A stretch of 64,000 nt of DNA from Geminicoccaceae bacterium. Its GTDB lineage: Bacteria > Pseudomonadota > Alphaproteobacteria > Geminicoccales > Geminicoccaceae. The position numbers were made by a program, and so were the translations under genes. Under the pieces are notes generated by a model. It was given only the letters and a program-made list of their open reading frames with translations, had not been told where the DNA came from and ran no database searches. Shown here piece after piece: positions 51,499 through 60,397 of the stretch. The DNA is taken from contig AP024683.1 in the NCBI GenBank assembly GCA_025999455.1, positions 2,363,501 through 2,427,500 of the forward strand, written 5' to 3'. How positions within the stretch are numbered: the stretch's first letter is position 1; each line of letters starts with the position of its first letter.

Positions 51499-52442
51499 GC
51501 CTGCGCTGGAAGGGGATCCTCTTGGCCGGCGGCAGTGGGACCCGGCTCTATCCGGTGACGCGCGTCGTCTGCAAACAGCTCCTGCCGGTCTACGACAAGC
51601 CGCTCGTCTACTACCCGCTCTCGGTGCTCATGCTGGCCGGGATCCGCGAGATCCTGGTCGTGACGACCCCGGAGGACCGTCCGGCCTTCGAGCGGCTGTT
51701 GGGCGACGGCCGGCAATGGGGCATCGAGCTTTCTTACGCCGTCCAGCCGCGGCCCGAGGGGCTCGCCCAGGCGCTCCTGATCGGCGAGCGGTTCCTGGAC
51801 GGTGCTCATTGCTGCTTGATCCTCGGCGACAACGTCTTCTTCGGCCATTATCTGCGGGTCGCCTTGCGGCTCGCGACGAGCCGGGCGGAGGGGGCGACGG
51901 TGTTCGGCTACCGGGTGGCCGACCCGGAACGCTACGGGGTCGTCGTGCTCGACGCCGAGGGCCGGCCGCTCGCGATCGAAGAGAAGCCCGAACGGCCACG
52001 CTCGAACTACGCCGTGACGGGGCTCTATTTCTACGACCCCGAGGCGCCCTCGATCGCCCGTTCCTTGCGGCCCTCGCCGCGCGGCGAGCTCGAGATCACC
52101 GACGTCAACCGCGCCTATCTCGAGGCCGGGAAGCTCACGGTCGAACGGCTCGGCCGCGGCTATGCCTGGTTCGACGCCGGGACCCACGACAGCCTCCTGC
52201 AGGCGGGCGAGTTCGTCCGCACGCTGCAGAACCGGCAGGGCTTCCAGATCGCCTGCCCGGAAGAGATCGCGTACCTGCAGGGCTGGATCGACGCCGAGGA
52301 CGTCGAGGCGTTGGCCCGGCCGCTCGCCAAGACGGCCTACGGGCGTTACCTGCTCGAGCTCGTGCGCAGCCCCGAGCCCTGGCGGGCGGGCGACATCGAA
52401 CCCTTCCTCGAACGGGATCCGCGCCGCAGGGGCGAGCCCTAG
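51495..52442 (+). CDS. rfbA: Glucose-1-phosphate thymidylyltransferase
   Basis: A 315-residue nucleotidyltransferase that forms dTDP-glucose. The motif [30 protein letters not shown] is at the start, followed by [62 protein letters not shown] and [17 protein letters not shown]. The ATG at 51495 follows GGAGGGA. No rfbD follows; the convergent flavoenzyme begins 4 bp inside the stop. Confidence 0.95.
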   Translation: MSLRWKGILLAGGSGTRLYPVTRVVCKQLLPVYDKPLVYYPLSVLMLAGIREILVVTTPEDRPAFERLLGDGRQWGIELSYAVQPRPEGLAQALLIGERFLDGAHCCLILGDNVFFGHYLRVALRLATSRAEGATVFGYRVADPERYGVVVLDAEGRPLAIEEKPERPRSNYAVTGLYFYDPEAPSIARSLRPSPRGELEITDVNRAYLEAGKLTVERLGRGYAWFDAGTHDSLLQAGEFVRTLQNRQGFQIACPEEIAYLQGWIDAEDVEALARPLAKTAYGRYLLELVRSPEPWRAGDIEPFLERDPRRRGEP

Positions 52443-53545
52443 CCGCCGCCCGCGAGCCAGCGCCGATAGGCTTCGAACTCGAGCCGGCCGACCAGGAGCT
52501 CGGCGGTCCACTCGCCCGTGAGCGCGCCGAACTTGAAGCCGTGGCCCGAACAGGCGCTCACGACCACCGCCCGCCCGACCCGCTCGGCGAGGAAGCGCTC
52601 GTCCTCGGTCACGGTGTAGAAGCAGGTGCGCGGCTCCAGCACCTCGTAGCGCTCGGCTTCGGCGAGCGTGTGCCGGGCGAGCGCCAAGATCGCCCCGACT
52701 TCCTCGGGAAGCGGCGTCCGGTCGGCGTCGGGATCGCCACCGAGCGTGAATTTGTGGTCGCCGAGCTTGGCCGCCACGCCGGCCACCGCGGGCAGTGCGT
52801 AGAAGAGGAAGCCGGTCCGCGTATCCTTGTGGGTGAGGAGCGGGCCGTCGCGCCACGCCGCGTCGAACGCGGCCGGCGGGCGGACGTAGACGACGGTCTG
52901 GCGGGACGGCCGGAGCCGATCCGCGAGTGCGGGGACGAGGCCGGTCGTCCACGCCCCCGCGGCGAGCAGGAGGGCGTCGCCCGCGACGAGCCGACCGTCC
53001 TCGAGGCGCACGGCGGGACGGTCGGGCAGGAGCTCGACGACCGGCGCGTGTTCGTGCAGCTCGACATTCCGCGCCCGCAGCCACCCGGCGAGGTCGGCGC
53101 AGATCCGGTCGGCCAGGAGCGCGCCCGCTCTGCCCACGAACCAGGCGGCGTGGTCGGCCGGGATCCGGACGTGCGGGAAGCGGCGAGCGAGACCCGTCCG
53201 ATCGAGCGGCTCGTAGGCGACGCCCAGCCGGTCGAGCGAGGCGAGCGAATCCTCGATCCAGGGCTCGTCGGGCGGGCCGAGGACGAGCTGGCCGGTCTCG
53301 ACGAGGTGCCGGGCACCGAGATCGGCCCAGAGCCGCTCCCAGGCGGCGAAGGCGTCGAGCACCATCCGCGCGTAGCCGTGCTCGGCGCCGTAGGTCACGC
53401 GGATCGCCCGGTGCCGGTCGTGCGAGGAGGCGAGCGGGTTCGGGATCGGCCCGCGCTCGAGGAGGACCGGCTCGTGACCGGCCCGCGCGAGGGCCCAGGC
53501 GGTCGAGAGGCCGAGGATTCCGGCGCCGACGATGACGACCCGCAC
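52439..53545 (-). CDS. FAD-dependent oxidoreductase (monomeric sarcosine oxidase-like)
   Basis: A 368-residue DAO-fold flavoenzyme. The FAD site is [21 protein letters not shown] at the start. The C-terminal [15 protein letters not shown] carries a cysteine (near residue 308), matching the covalent flavin site of monomeric sarcosine oxidase and N-methyltryptophan oxidase, and [11 protein letters not shown] follows. It probably oxidises a secondary amine. I chose GTG 53545 because GGGAGG lies 6 bp upstream; the GTG at 53551 abuts that site. It overlaps rfbA by 4 bp, tail to tail. Confidence 0.87.
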   Translation of the reverse strand: MRVVIVGAGILGLSTAWALARAGHEPVLLERGPIPNPLASSHDRHRAIRVTYGAEHGYARMVLDAFAAWERLWADLGARHLVETGQLVLGPPDEPWIEDSLASLDRLGVAYEPLDRTGLARRFPHVRIPADHAAWFVGRAGALLADRICADLAGWLRARNVELHEHAPVVELLPDRPAVRLEDGRLVAGDALLLAAGAWTTGLVPALADRLRPSRQTVVYVRPPAAFDAAWRDGPLLTHKDTRTGFLFYALPAVAGVAAKLGDHKFTLGGDPDADRTPLPEEVGAILALARHTLAEAERYEVLEPRTCFYTVTEDERFLAERVGRAVVVSACSGHGFKFGALTGEWTAELLVGRLEFEAYRRWLAGGG

Positions 53546-53586
53546 GGCCACCCTCCCCCGGCCCGTTTCGCCGTACCGGCCGAGGC

Positions 53587-53934
53587 TCAGGCGGCCTTGG
53601 CGAGCGCGCGCTGGCCGTTCTCGGGGCGCCGCGGCTCGACCCGGGCTTCCGCCTCGGCATCGAGCCGTTCGCGCTCGCGCGCCTCGAGGACGGCGAGGCG
53701 GCGGCGGGCGAGCCGGCCCTCGCGGCGGGCCCGCCAGCCACCCACCCAGACGGCGATCCCACCCAAGAGGGCGCCACCCAGGAGACCCGCGAGGAACAAG
53801 CTGTAGGCCGGGACGATGACCTTCTCGGGAAGGGCCAAGAGGTCGACCTCGATCGGCCCGCGGTTGGCGAGGGCGAACATGGTGATCAGGACGACGCCCA
53901 CGATTCCGAGGAGCGTGCGGACGAGCTTGAACAT
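53587..53934 (-). CDS. lapA: LapA-domain membrane protein (DUF1049)
   Basis: A 115-residue inner-membrane protein. Two helices are visible: LVRTLLGIVGVVLITMFALAN (with the NRGPIEVDLL phrase) and VPAYSLFLAGLLGGALLGGIAVWV. A charged coiled coil follows. This is the LapA domain involved in lipopolysaccharide assembly. In alphaproteobacteria it commonly follows ihfB, as here. Confidence 0.88.
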   Translation of the reverse strand: MFKLVRTLLGIVGVVLITMFALANRGPIEVDLLALPEKVIVPAYSLFLAGLLGGALLGGIAVWVGGWRARREGRLARRRLAVLEARERERLDAEAEARVEPRRPENGQRALAKAA

Positions 53935-53988
53935 CGGCTCACGATCTCCGCTTCGGGTCGAGCCCGCGCCGACCGGAACGCCGCCCGC

Positions 53989-54270
53989 TCAGGCGCCGTT
54001 CAGCCGCTCGCGCAGTTCCTTGCCGGTCTTGAAGTAGGGTGCGAGCTTGGCCGGCACCGCGACCTCGCGACCGGTGCGCGGGTTACGGCCCACACGGGCT
54101 TCGCGGGTGCGCACCGAGAAGGCGCCGAAGCCCCGCAGCTCCACCCGGTCCTGCCGCTCGAGCGCGGCGGCGATTTGTTCGAAGATCGTCGAGACGATCC
54201 GTTCGATGTCGCGCTGGAACAGGTGCGGGTTGGCGGCGGCCAAGCGCTTGACGAGGTCGGACTTGGTCAT
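53989..54270 (-). CDS. ihfB: Integration host factor beta subunit
   Basis: A 93-residue HU/IHF-fold DNA-bending protein. It begins [19 protein letters not shown], has [25 protein letters not shown] and the arm [16 protein letters not shown] with the Pro that kinks DNA, and ends [16 protein letters not shown]. The start is the ATG at 54270; the open frame extends upstream without homology. The partner IhfA is not in the window. Confidence 0.94.
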   Translation of the reverse strand: MTKSDLVKRLAAANPHLFQRDIERIVSTIFEQIAAALERQDRVELRGFGAFSVRTREARVGRNPRTGREVAVPAKLAPYFKTGKELRERLNGA

Positions 54271-54419
54271 CGCGCGATCCCCTGCGACCGCCGGTGCGGG
54301 GATTCTCGAGGCGGCAGTCGGCGAATCTCCCTTCATGACGGTGCCAGAGGCGCCTTCCCGGCGTCAAGGCGCGCGGGGTGTAGCGCCGGGTCGCGCCGAC
54401 GCCGCCCCCGCCCCGCGCC

Positions 54420-56147
54420 TCACTCCTTGCGGCCCTGCTCCTCGGCCTGCTTCTGCCGGAAGGCGGCACCCAGGATGTCGCCGAGCGAGGCGCCGCTGTC
54501 GGTCGAGCCGTACTCGGCCATGGCCTGCTTCTCGTCCTCGATCTCGAGCGCCTTGATCGAGAGCGACAGGCGGCGGTTGAGGGCGTCGACGTTCATGACC
54601 TTGGCGTCGAGCTTCTCGCCGACCGCGAACCGGTCGGGCCGCTGCTCCTCGCGGTCGCGCGAGAGGTCCTGCTTGCGGATGAAGCCGCGCGCCCCGGTCG
54701 TGGTCTCGACCTCGATGCCGAGCGGGGTCACCTCGCGGACCGTGCAGGTCACCCGATCGCCCTTCTTGAGGCCGGCGATCGCCTCCTTGAAGGGGTCGGC
54801 CGTCAGCTGCTTGATGCCGAGGCTCACCCGCTCCTTCTCGACGTCGACGTCGAGCAGGACGGCTTTCACGATGTCGCCCTTCTTGTAGGCCTTGATCGCC
54901 TCCTCGCCCGGCTGGTCCCAAGAGAGATCCGAGAGGTGGACCATGCCGTCGATGTCGTCCTCGAGGCCGATGAACAGACCGAACTCGGTGATGTTCTTGA
55001 CCTCGCCCTCGACCACCGAGCCGATCGGGTGCTTCTCGAGCAGCTTCTCCCAGGGATTGGGCTGGCACTGCTTGAGGCCGAGCGAGATCCGGCGCTTCTC
55101 CGGGTCGACCTCGAGGACCATGACCTCGACCTCCTGCGAGGTCGAGACGATCTTGCCCGGATGGACGTTCTTCTTGGTCCAGCTCATCTCGGAGACGTGG
55201 ACGAGACCCTCCACGCCCGGCTCGAGCTCGACGAAGGCGCCGTAATCCGTGATGTTCGTGACCCGGCCCTTGAACTTCGTGTTGACCGGGTATTTGAGCT
55301 CGATGCCCTCCCACGGATCGGCCTCGAGCTGCTTCATGCCGAGGCTGATCCGCTGGGTTTCACGGTTGAAGCGGATGACCTGGACCTTGACGGTCTGGCC
55401 GACCTGCAGGACGTCGGCCGGATGGTTGACCCGCCGCCAGGAGATGTCGGTCACGTGCAACAGGCCGTCGAGCCCACCGAGATCGACGAAGGCGCCGTAA
55501 TCCGTGATGTTCTTGACGACCCCTTCGAGGACCTGGCCCTCGCGCAGATTGTTGAGGAGCTCGTTGCGCTGCTCGGCCCGGCTCTCTTCGAGGACGGCGC
55601 GGCGCGAGACGACGATGTTACCGCGCCGGCGATCCATCTTGAGGATCATGAAGGGCTCGGGCTTGTTCAAGAGATGGCCGACGTCGCGGACCGGGCGGAT
55701 GTCGACCTGGCTGCCCGGCAAGAAGGCCACGGCACCGCCCAGATCGACCGCGAAGCCACCCTTGACCCGGCCGAAGATCTGGCCCTCGACCTTGGTGCCC
55801 TCCTGGAAAGCCCGCTCGAGCCGGTTCCAGCTCTCCTCGCGGCGCGCCTTCTCGCGCGAGAGCACGATCTCGCCGCTGCGGTTCTCGTAGCGCTCGACGT
55901 AGACCTCGACGACGTCGCCGACCTTGACTTCCGGCGTCTGGCCGGGCGGGGCGAACTCCTTCAAGGGGATGCGGCCTTCGGATTTGAGCCCCACGTCGAC
56001 CAGCGCCTCTTCGCCGTCGATCGCCACGACCGTGCCGCGCAGGACGGTTCCTTCGAGGCGGGTGGAAGAGCCGAACTGCTCGTCGAGGAGGGCCGCGAAC
56101 TCGTCGCGCGCGGGTCTGAGGTCGGTGGTGGCCGAGGCTTCGGTCAT
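54420..56147 (-). CDS. rpsA: 30S ribosomal protein S1
   Basis: A 575-residue protein made of six S1 RNA-binding domains. Domains 3-6 show clear VKNITDYGAFVDLGGLDGLLHVTDISW-type repeats at about residues 195, 280, 367 and 454. It recruits mRNA to the 30S subunit. Length matches alphaproteobacterial S1. It lies between ihfB and cmk, an order conserved in the group. Confidence 0.97.
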   Translation of the reverse strand: MTEASATTDLRPARDEFAALLDEQFGSSTRLEGTVLRGTVVAIDGEEALVDVGLKSEGRIPLKEFAPPGQTPEVKVGDVVEVYVERYENRSGEIVLSREKARREESWNRLERAFQEGTKVEGQIFGRVKGGFAVDLGGAVAFLPGSQVDIRPVRDVGHLLNKPEPFMILKMDRRRGNIVVSRRAVLEESRAEQRNELLNNLREGQVLEGVVKNITDYGAFVDLGGLDGLLHVTDISWRRVNHPADVLQVGQTVKVQVIRFNRETQRISLGMKQLEADPWEGIELKYPVNTKFKGRVTNITDYGAFVELEPGVEGLVHVSEMSWTKKNVHPGKIVSTSQEVEVMVLEVDPEKRRISLGLKQCQPNPWEKLLEKHPIGSVVEGEVKNITEFGLFIGLEDDIDGMVHLSDLSWDQPGEEAIKAYKKGDIVKAVLLDVDVEKERVSLGIKQLTADPFKEAIAGLKKGDRVTCTVREVTPLGIEVETTTGARGFIRKQDLSRDREEQRPDRFAVGEKLDAKVMNVDALNRRLSLSIKALEIEDEKQAMAEYGSTDSGASLGDILGAAFRQKQAEEQGRKE

Positions 56148-56187
56148 CGAGGCTCCGAAAGCCCGGTCGGCCCTGCGGCCGCCGGGG

Positions 56188-56865
56188 TCAGGGGTTGCGG
56201 TCGGGTCCCGTCGGGCCGGTCACCGCGCACCGGGCGAACACCGCCTTGGCCCGCCGCAGAGCGGCCGCGAAGGCGGCCTCGGCGTCGAGCTCGGTGGTGT
56301 CCAACACCCAGGCGTCGTCGGCAACGCGAAGCGGCGCGACCGCACGCTCCGTGTCGCGGCGATCGCGCTCGCGCAGCTCGTCGAGGACGGCCGCGAACAT
56401 AGGCGCCTCACCCCGCCGCCGCAACTCCTCGAAGCGCCGCCGCGCGCGCTCCTCGAGCGAGGCCGTGACGAAGATCTTGAGCTCGGCGTCGGGGCAGACG
56501 ACGGTGCCGACGTCGCGACCGGCGAGTACCGCCCCGGGTGGGGTGCGGGCGAAGCGCCGCTGCCAGGGCAAGAGCGCCGCGCGCACGCTCGGGATCGCCG
56601 CCACTTTCGAAGCCGCCTCGCCGATCCGCTCGCCGGCGAGCCGCTCGGCCTCGACCTCCTCCGGCTGCAGGGCTGCGACCGCCTCGAGCGCGGCGCGCTC
56701 GCAGGAGGGGTCGATGCCCGCGTCGAGGAGCCGCTTGCCGACCGCGCGGTAGAGCAGGCCCGTATCGAGGAAGGCGAGGCCGAGCGCGGCGGCGAGCTTC
56801 TTGGCGAGCGTGCTCTTGCCCGAAGCGGCCGGGCCGTCGACCGCGACGACGACGGCGCCGCTCAC
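56188..56865 (-). CDS. cmk: Cytidylate kinase
   Basis: A 225-residue kinase that phosphorylates CMP and dCMP. The P-loop is VAVDGPAASGKSTLAKKLA, then FLDTGLLYRAVGKRLLDAG and GRDVGTVVCPDAELKIFVTA near residue 140. RFEELRRRGEAPMFAAVLDELRERDRRDTERAVAPL is the NMP-binding lid. The start is GTG at 56865 in GTGA overlap with the aroA stop. Confidence 0.95.
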   Translation of the reverse strand: MSGAVVVAVDGPAASGKSTLAKKLAAALGLAFLDTGLLYRAVGKRLLDAGIDPSCERAALEAVAALQPEEVEAERLAGERIGEAASKVAAIPSVRAALLPWQRRFARTPPGAVLAGRDVGTVVCPDAELKIFVTASLEERARRRFEELRRRGEAPMFAAVLDELRERDRRDTERAVAPLRVADDAWVLDTTELDAEAAFAAALRRAKAVFARCAVTGPTGPDRNP

Positions 56866-58199
56866 ACCGCCTCGCCCGCCGGCACGGTCGTGATGCGCGC
56901 GCCGAGCCCGTTCATGAGCTCGGCGAAGCCCGGAAAGCTCGTGGCGATGGTCTCCGCCCCGGCGACCCGGACCCCCTCGCGGGCGAGCCCGCCGAGCACG
57001 AGGAAGCTCATGGCGATCCGGTGGTCGAGCCGGGCGTCGATCCGCGCCCCGCCGGCCGGCGGGCCGTCGCCCTCGACCCAGAGATCGTCGCCCTCGATCC
57101 CGCAGCGCACGCCGCAGGCGGCGAGGCCCTCGGCCATGACCGCGAGCCGGTCGCTCTCTTTGACGCGGAGCTCGCCGAGCCCACGGAAGCGGGAGCGACC
57201 GCGCGCCAGCGCCGCCGCCACGAAGAGCACGGGATATTCGTCGATCATCGAGGGCGCCCGCTCGGCCGGCACGTCGACCGCGCGGAGCTCGCCGCCGGTG
57301 ATCTCGAGCGTGCCGACCTCCTCCCCGCCCTCGAGCCGCCGGTCGAGGATCGCGATCGCGGCACCCATCTCGGAAAGCGTGGTGTAGGCGCCGGTGCGCG
57401 AGGGGTTGAGCCCTACGCCCAGGAGGCGGATGCGCGAGCCCGGCCGGGCGGCGGCGGCGACGGCCGGGAAGGCGGCCGAGGAGGGGTCGGCCGGGACGGT
57501 GAAGCTCTGTGGGGAAAGCTCGGGCTGGCCCACGATCGTGACCGCGACCCCGCCACCCTCGGCCGGGGCGCTGCGCAGGCTCGCCCCCATGCCCGCGAGC
57601 ATCCGCTCGGTGTGGTCGCGCGAGGGCAAGGGCTCGATCACCGTGGTCTCGCCCGGGGCGTGCAGGGCGGCCAAGAGGATCGCGGATTTGACCTGGGCGG
57701 AGGCGACCGGCGAGCGCCAGGTGATCGGCACGAGCCGATACGAGCCCGTGACCGCGGCCGGCAGCCGGCAGCCGCTCCGGGTGAGGATCTCGGCACCCAT
57801 GGCACGGAGGGGTTCGGCCACCCGGGCCATCGGCCGGCGGCGCAAGGACGCGTCGCCCGAAAGGAAGCTCGTGAAGCCGTGGCCGGCCAGGATGCCCATC
57901 AAGAGCCGCGCGCCCGTCCCGGCGTTGCCCAGATCCAGCACGGTTTCGGGCTCGGCGAGGCCCGCCACGCCCACCCCGTGCACGGTCCAGGCACCGGCGC
58001 CCCGGCGGACGAGCTCCACGCCCAGGGCTTCGAGGGCGTGGGCGGTGGCGAGCACGTCCTCGCCTTCGAGCAGCCCCTCGATCCGGCTCTCGCCGACCGC
58101 GAGGGCGGCGAGCATGAGCGAGCGGTGCGAGATCGACTTGTCGCCGGGCGGGCGGGCCTCGCCCGCGAGCGGGCCGTGCGGAAGGGCGTGCATCTCCAT
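56862..58199 (-). CDS. aroA: 3-phosphoshikimate 1-carboxyvinyltransferase (EPSP synthase)
   Basis: A 445-residue enzyme of the shikimate pathway. Family blocks are ARPPGDKSISHRSLMLAALA, LDLGNAGTGARLLMGILAG, SGDASLRRRPMARVAEPL, SAQVKSAILLAALHAPG, and DEYPVLFVAAALARG, RVKESDRLAVMAEGLAACG. The LGNAGTGARL loop with Ala following GNAG is the class II (glyphosate-insensitive type) variant common in alphaproteobacteria. ATG 58199 is preferred to the ATG at 58193, which has no room for a ribosome site. Confidence 0.95.
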   Translation of the reverse strand: MEMHALPHGPLAGEARPPGDKSISHRSLMLAALAVGESRIEGLLEGEDVLATAHALEALGVELVRRGAGAWTVHGVGVAGLAEPETVLDLGNAGTGARLLMGILAGHGFTSFLSGDASLRRRPMARVAEPLRAMGAEILTRSGCRLPAAVTGSYRLVPITWRSPVASAQVKSAILLAALHAPGETTVIEPLPSRDHTERMLAGMGASLRSAPAEGGGVAVTIVGQPELSPQSFTVPADPSSAAFPAVAAAARPGSRIRLLGVGLNPSRTGAYTTLSEMGAAIAILDRRLEGGEEVGTLEITGGELRAVDVPAERAPSMIDEYPVLFVAAALARGRSRFRGLGELRVKESDRLAVMAEGLAACGVRCGIEGDDLWVEGDGPPAGGARIDARLDHRIAMSFLVLGGLAREGVRVAGAETIATSFPGFAELMNGLGARITTVPAGEAV

Positions 58200-58274
58200 G
58201 CGCGCGGAGGCTCCGGTACGGGGGCGGGGACGGGCGGGCGGCGGGCTCGGCCCGGCGCGCGACGGAATTTGCTT

Positions 58275-58303
58275 TTGACAGGCGGGAGGCGGCATGGCAA
58301 TCG
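58275..58303 (+). promoter_or_regulatory. Possible promoter of the FYDLN gene
   Basis: TTGACA (58275-58280), a 17-base spacer, then CAATCG (58298-58303), 42 bp before the GTG at 58346. The -35 is perfect; the -10 is weak, as is common in GC-rich alphaproteobacteria. Confidence 0.4.
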
Positions 58304-58345
58304 GGCCGCGCTCTGCGACCCCCCTGCATTTCCGGAGACGCGGCC

Positions 58346-58741
58346 GTGGCCAAGCCCGAATGGGGCACCAAGCGGACCTGCTTGTCGTGCGGCGCCAAGT
58401 TCTACGACCTCATGCGTTCGCCGATCCTCTGCCCGGCTTGCGGTGCGGAGTTCGACGTCGAGGCGGCGGGTCGGGCGCGGCGGGCCCGCACGGCCGGGCG
58501 GCCGGGCCCGAGCGAGCCGCAAGTCGTGGCGCCGGTCGAGGCCGAGGAGCTCGTCGAGGAGGGTGTGCCGGAGCTCGACGAGCTCGGGGCCGAGCCGGAG
58601 CTCGAGGAGGCCGAGGAGGTCCTCGAGGAGACCGGCGAGGACGAGGACGTCATCCTCGAGGATGCGGGCGATCTCGGCGAGGACGAGGCGGTCGGCACCG
58701 TGCTCGACGAGGGGCTCGAGCCGGACGACGAGCGGCGCTGA
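58346..58741 (+). CDS. FYDLN-acid domain protein (TIGR02300 type)
   Basis: A 131-residue protein found almost only in alphaproteobacteria. The N-terminal zinc-ribbon-like motif is EWGTKRTCLSCGAKFYDL with a second pair in PILCPACGAEFD: CxxC-x(15-20)-CxxC. The C-terminal two thirds are very acidic, ending EDEAVGTVLDEGLEPDD. Function is unknown. The start is GTG at 58346 with CCGGAGA upstream. It is immediately followed by tRNA-Ala, a conserved arrangement in the class. Confidence 0.9.
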   Translation: MAKPEWGTKRTCLSCGAKFYDLMRSPILCPACGAEFDVEAAGRARRARTAGRPGPSEPQVVAPVEAEELVEEGVPELDELGAEPELEEAEEVLEETGEDEDVILEDAGDLGEDEAVGTVLDEGLEPDDERR

Positions 58742-58796
58742 CATTTCCCTTGCGCGCGCGCCGGGAACATCTTACCTCTCCGCGCGCCGACCCGGT

Positions 58797-58872
58797 GGGG
58801 CCGTAGCTCAGTTGGGAGAGCGCCTGAATGGCATTCAGGAGGTCGGCGGTTCGACTCCGCTCGGCTCCACCA
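58797..58872 (+). tRNA. tRNA-Ala (anticodon GGC)
   Basis: A 76-nt cloverleaf. The acceptor stem is GGGGCCG with CGGCTCC and carries the G3:U70 pair that identifies alanine tRNAs. The D arm is GCTCAGTTGGGAGAGC, the anticodon arm CCTGA-ATGGCAT-TCAGG with GGC at its centre, and the T arm GGCGGTTCGACTCCGC. CCA is encoded at 58870-58872. A weak TTGCGC/TTACCT promoter-like pair lies at about 58750-58780. Confidence 0.97.
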
Positions 58873-58923
58873 ATCCCTTCCCTGGCTGGATGCTCCCTCC
58901 GACGACCGTGACGAACGGCCGGC

Positions 58924-60147
58924 TCAGACCGGCCGGGGCGCCGTCGACGGCCGTCGCCGTGCCAGGAGCACGAGCAGCGCGAGCGCCAGGTTGACGAGGT
59001 TCCAGCCGATGCCGTGGAGCAGGGCGAGCGCGTAGGACCCCGTCCGATCGTAGAGCTCGCCCGAGAGCCAGCCGCCCGCCGCCATCCCGACGATCGTCGC
59101 CGTCAAGACGAGGCTCACCCGCGTCCCCGCTTCGCGGGCCGGGAAATGGTCCCGCACGACGAGGGCGTAAGACGGCACGATCCCACCTTGGGCGAGGCCG
59201 AAGAGGGCCGAGACGAGGTAGAGCGAGACGAGCCCGTCGAAGGGCAGGTAGAGCGCGAGCGCCACGCTCTGCAGCGCCGAGCCCAAGATCAAGGTCGCGA
59301 GCCCGCCGATCCGGTCGGCCAAGAGCCCCGAGGCGAGCCGGCTCACCACGCCGAGGCCGAGCATGAGAGCCAGCATCTCGGCACCGCGCGCCGGCCCGTA
59401 GCCGAGATCCGTGCACCAGGCGACGAGGTGCACCTGGGGCATGGCCATGGCGATGCAGCAGGCGAGCCCGGCGAGGACGAGCACGGCCTGGAGCGTCGCG
59501 GGCGACAGCCTCGAGACGCCGGCGGCGAGCGAGACCGGCTGGGCGAGCGTGCCGGCCGCGATCACCGGTCGGCGGCCGAGCAGCAGGGCGAGCGGGACCA
59601 TGACGGCGAGGCAGACGAGGCCCACGACCAGGTGCGCCATCCGCCAGCCCTGCGTGCGGATCAGGAATTCGAGGAGCGGCGGCCAGATCGTCCCCGCGAG
59701 GTAATTGCCGGACGCGACGATCGCGACCGCGATCCCGCGCCGACGCAGGAACCAGTGCGAGACGTCGGCCACGAGCGGCGCGAAGGTGGCGGAGCTGCCG
59801 AGCATGCCGACGAGCACGGCCTGGGCGAACACGAAGAGGGCGAAGCTCGGCGCCGCGGCGGCCAGGAGGTAACCCGCGCCGAGGGCGAGCGAGCCCACGA
59901 GCAGAGGCGGCCGGATGCCGACCCGGTCGGCGAGCCGGCCCATGGCGATCCCGCCGACCGCGAAGCCCAGCATGGTGGCGGTGTAGGGCAGCGACGCGCC
60001 GCTGCGGTCGATCCCGAATTCGGCCTGGATCGCCGGCAGGACCACGACCGCCGACCAGAGCCCGACCCCGCCCGTCGTGGCGAGGGCGAGGGAGAGGAGG
60101 AGGCGGCGCCAGGCGTAGGCGCCGTCCTGCGCGGGCTCGTTCGACAA
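58924..60147 (-). CDS. Major facilitator superfamily transporter
   Basis: A 407-residue inner-membrane protein with 12 helices. The MFS motif between helices 2 and 3 is GRLADRVGIRPPLLVG, repeated between helices 8 and 9 as GLLADRIGGLATLILG. SHWFLRRRGIAVAIVASGNYL resembles the oxalate/formate and monocarboxylate antiporter group. The substrate cannot be assigned. It begins at ATG 60147, 50 bp left of tRNA-Ala by its stop, and runs towards it. Confidence 0.88.
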   Translation of the reverse strand: MSNEPAQDGAYAWRRLLLSLALATTGGVGLWSAVVVLPAIQAEFGIDRSGASLPYTATMLGFAVGGIAMGRLADRVGIRPPLLVGSLALGAGYLLAAAAPSFALFVFAQAVLVGMLGSSATFAPLVADVSHWFLRRRGIAVAIVASGNYLAGTIWPPLLEFLIRTQGWRMAHLVVGLVCLAVMVPLALLLGRRPVIAAGTLAQPVSLAAGVSRLSPATLQAVLVLAGLACCIAMAMPQVHLVAWCTDLGYGPARGAEMLALMLGLGVVSRLASGLLADRIGGLATLILGSALQSVALALYLPFDGLVSLYLVSALFGLAQGGIVPSYALVVRDHFPAREAGTRVSLVLTATIVGMAAGGWLSGELYDRTGSYALALLHGIGWNLVNLALALLVLLARRRPSTAPRPV

Positions 60148-60397
60148 GAGGACCTCCGGCTGCGGTCGCGACCGCGGACGCTAGAGCGGCCGGTCGCGCT
60201 GCGGAACGGCGGCCGACGCGGGGCAGCCCGCACGGTCGGGGGCGCGCCGGGCGCGGCCGGGCCCCCTCGACCGTCGCGAACCCCTTGAGAACGGCCGGAT
60301 CCGCCCCTTTATGAAGGGTCGAACGGACAGGAGAGCGCTCGGGCCCGGTCGGCCGTCCGCGGGCGCTCGATGCGACACAACGAGCGAGGGGTGGTTC

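Noticed and set aside
58200-58345. A second small gene between aroA and the FYDLN gene
   Set aside because: Only short unsupported frames are present; the space is accounted for by divergent promoters.
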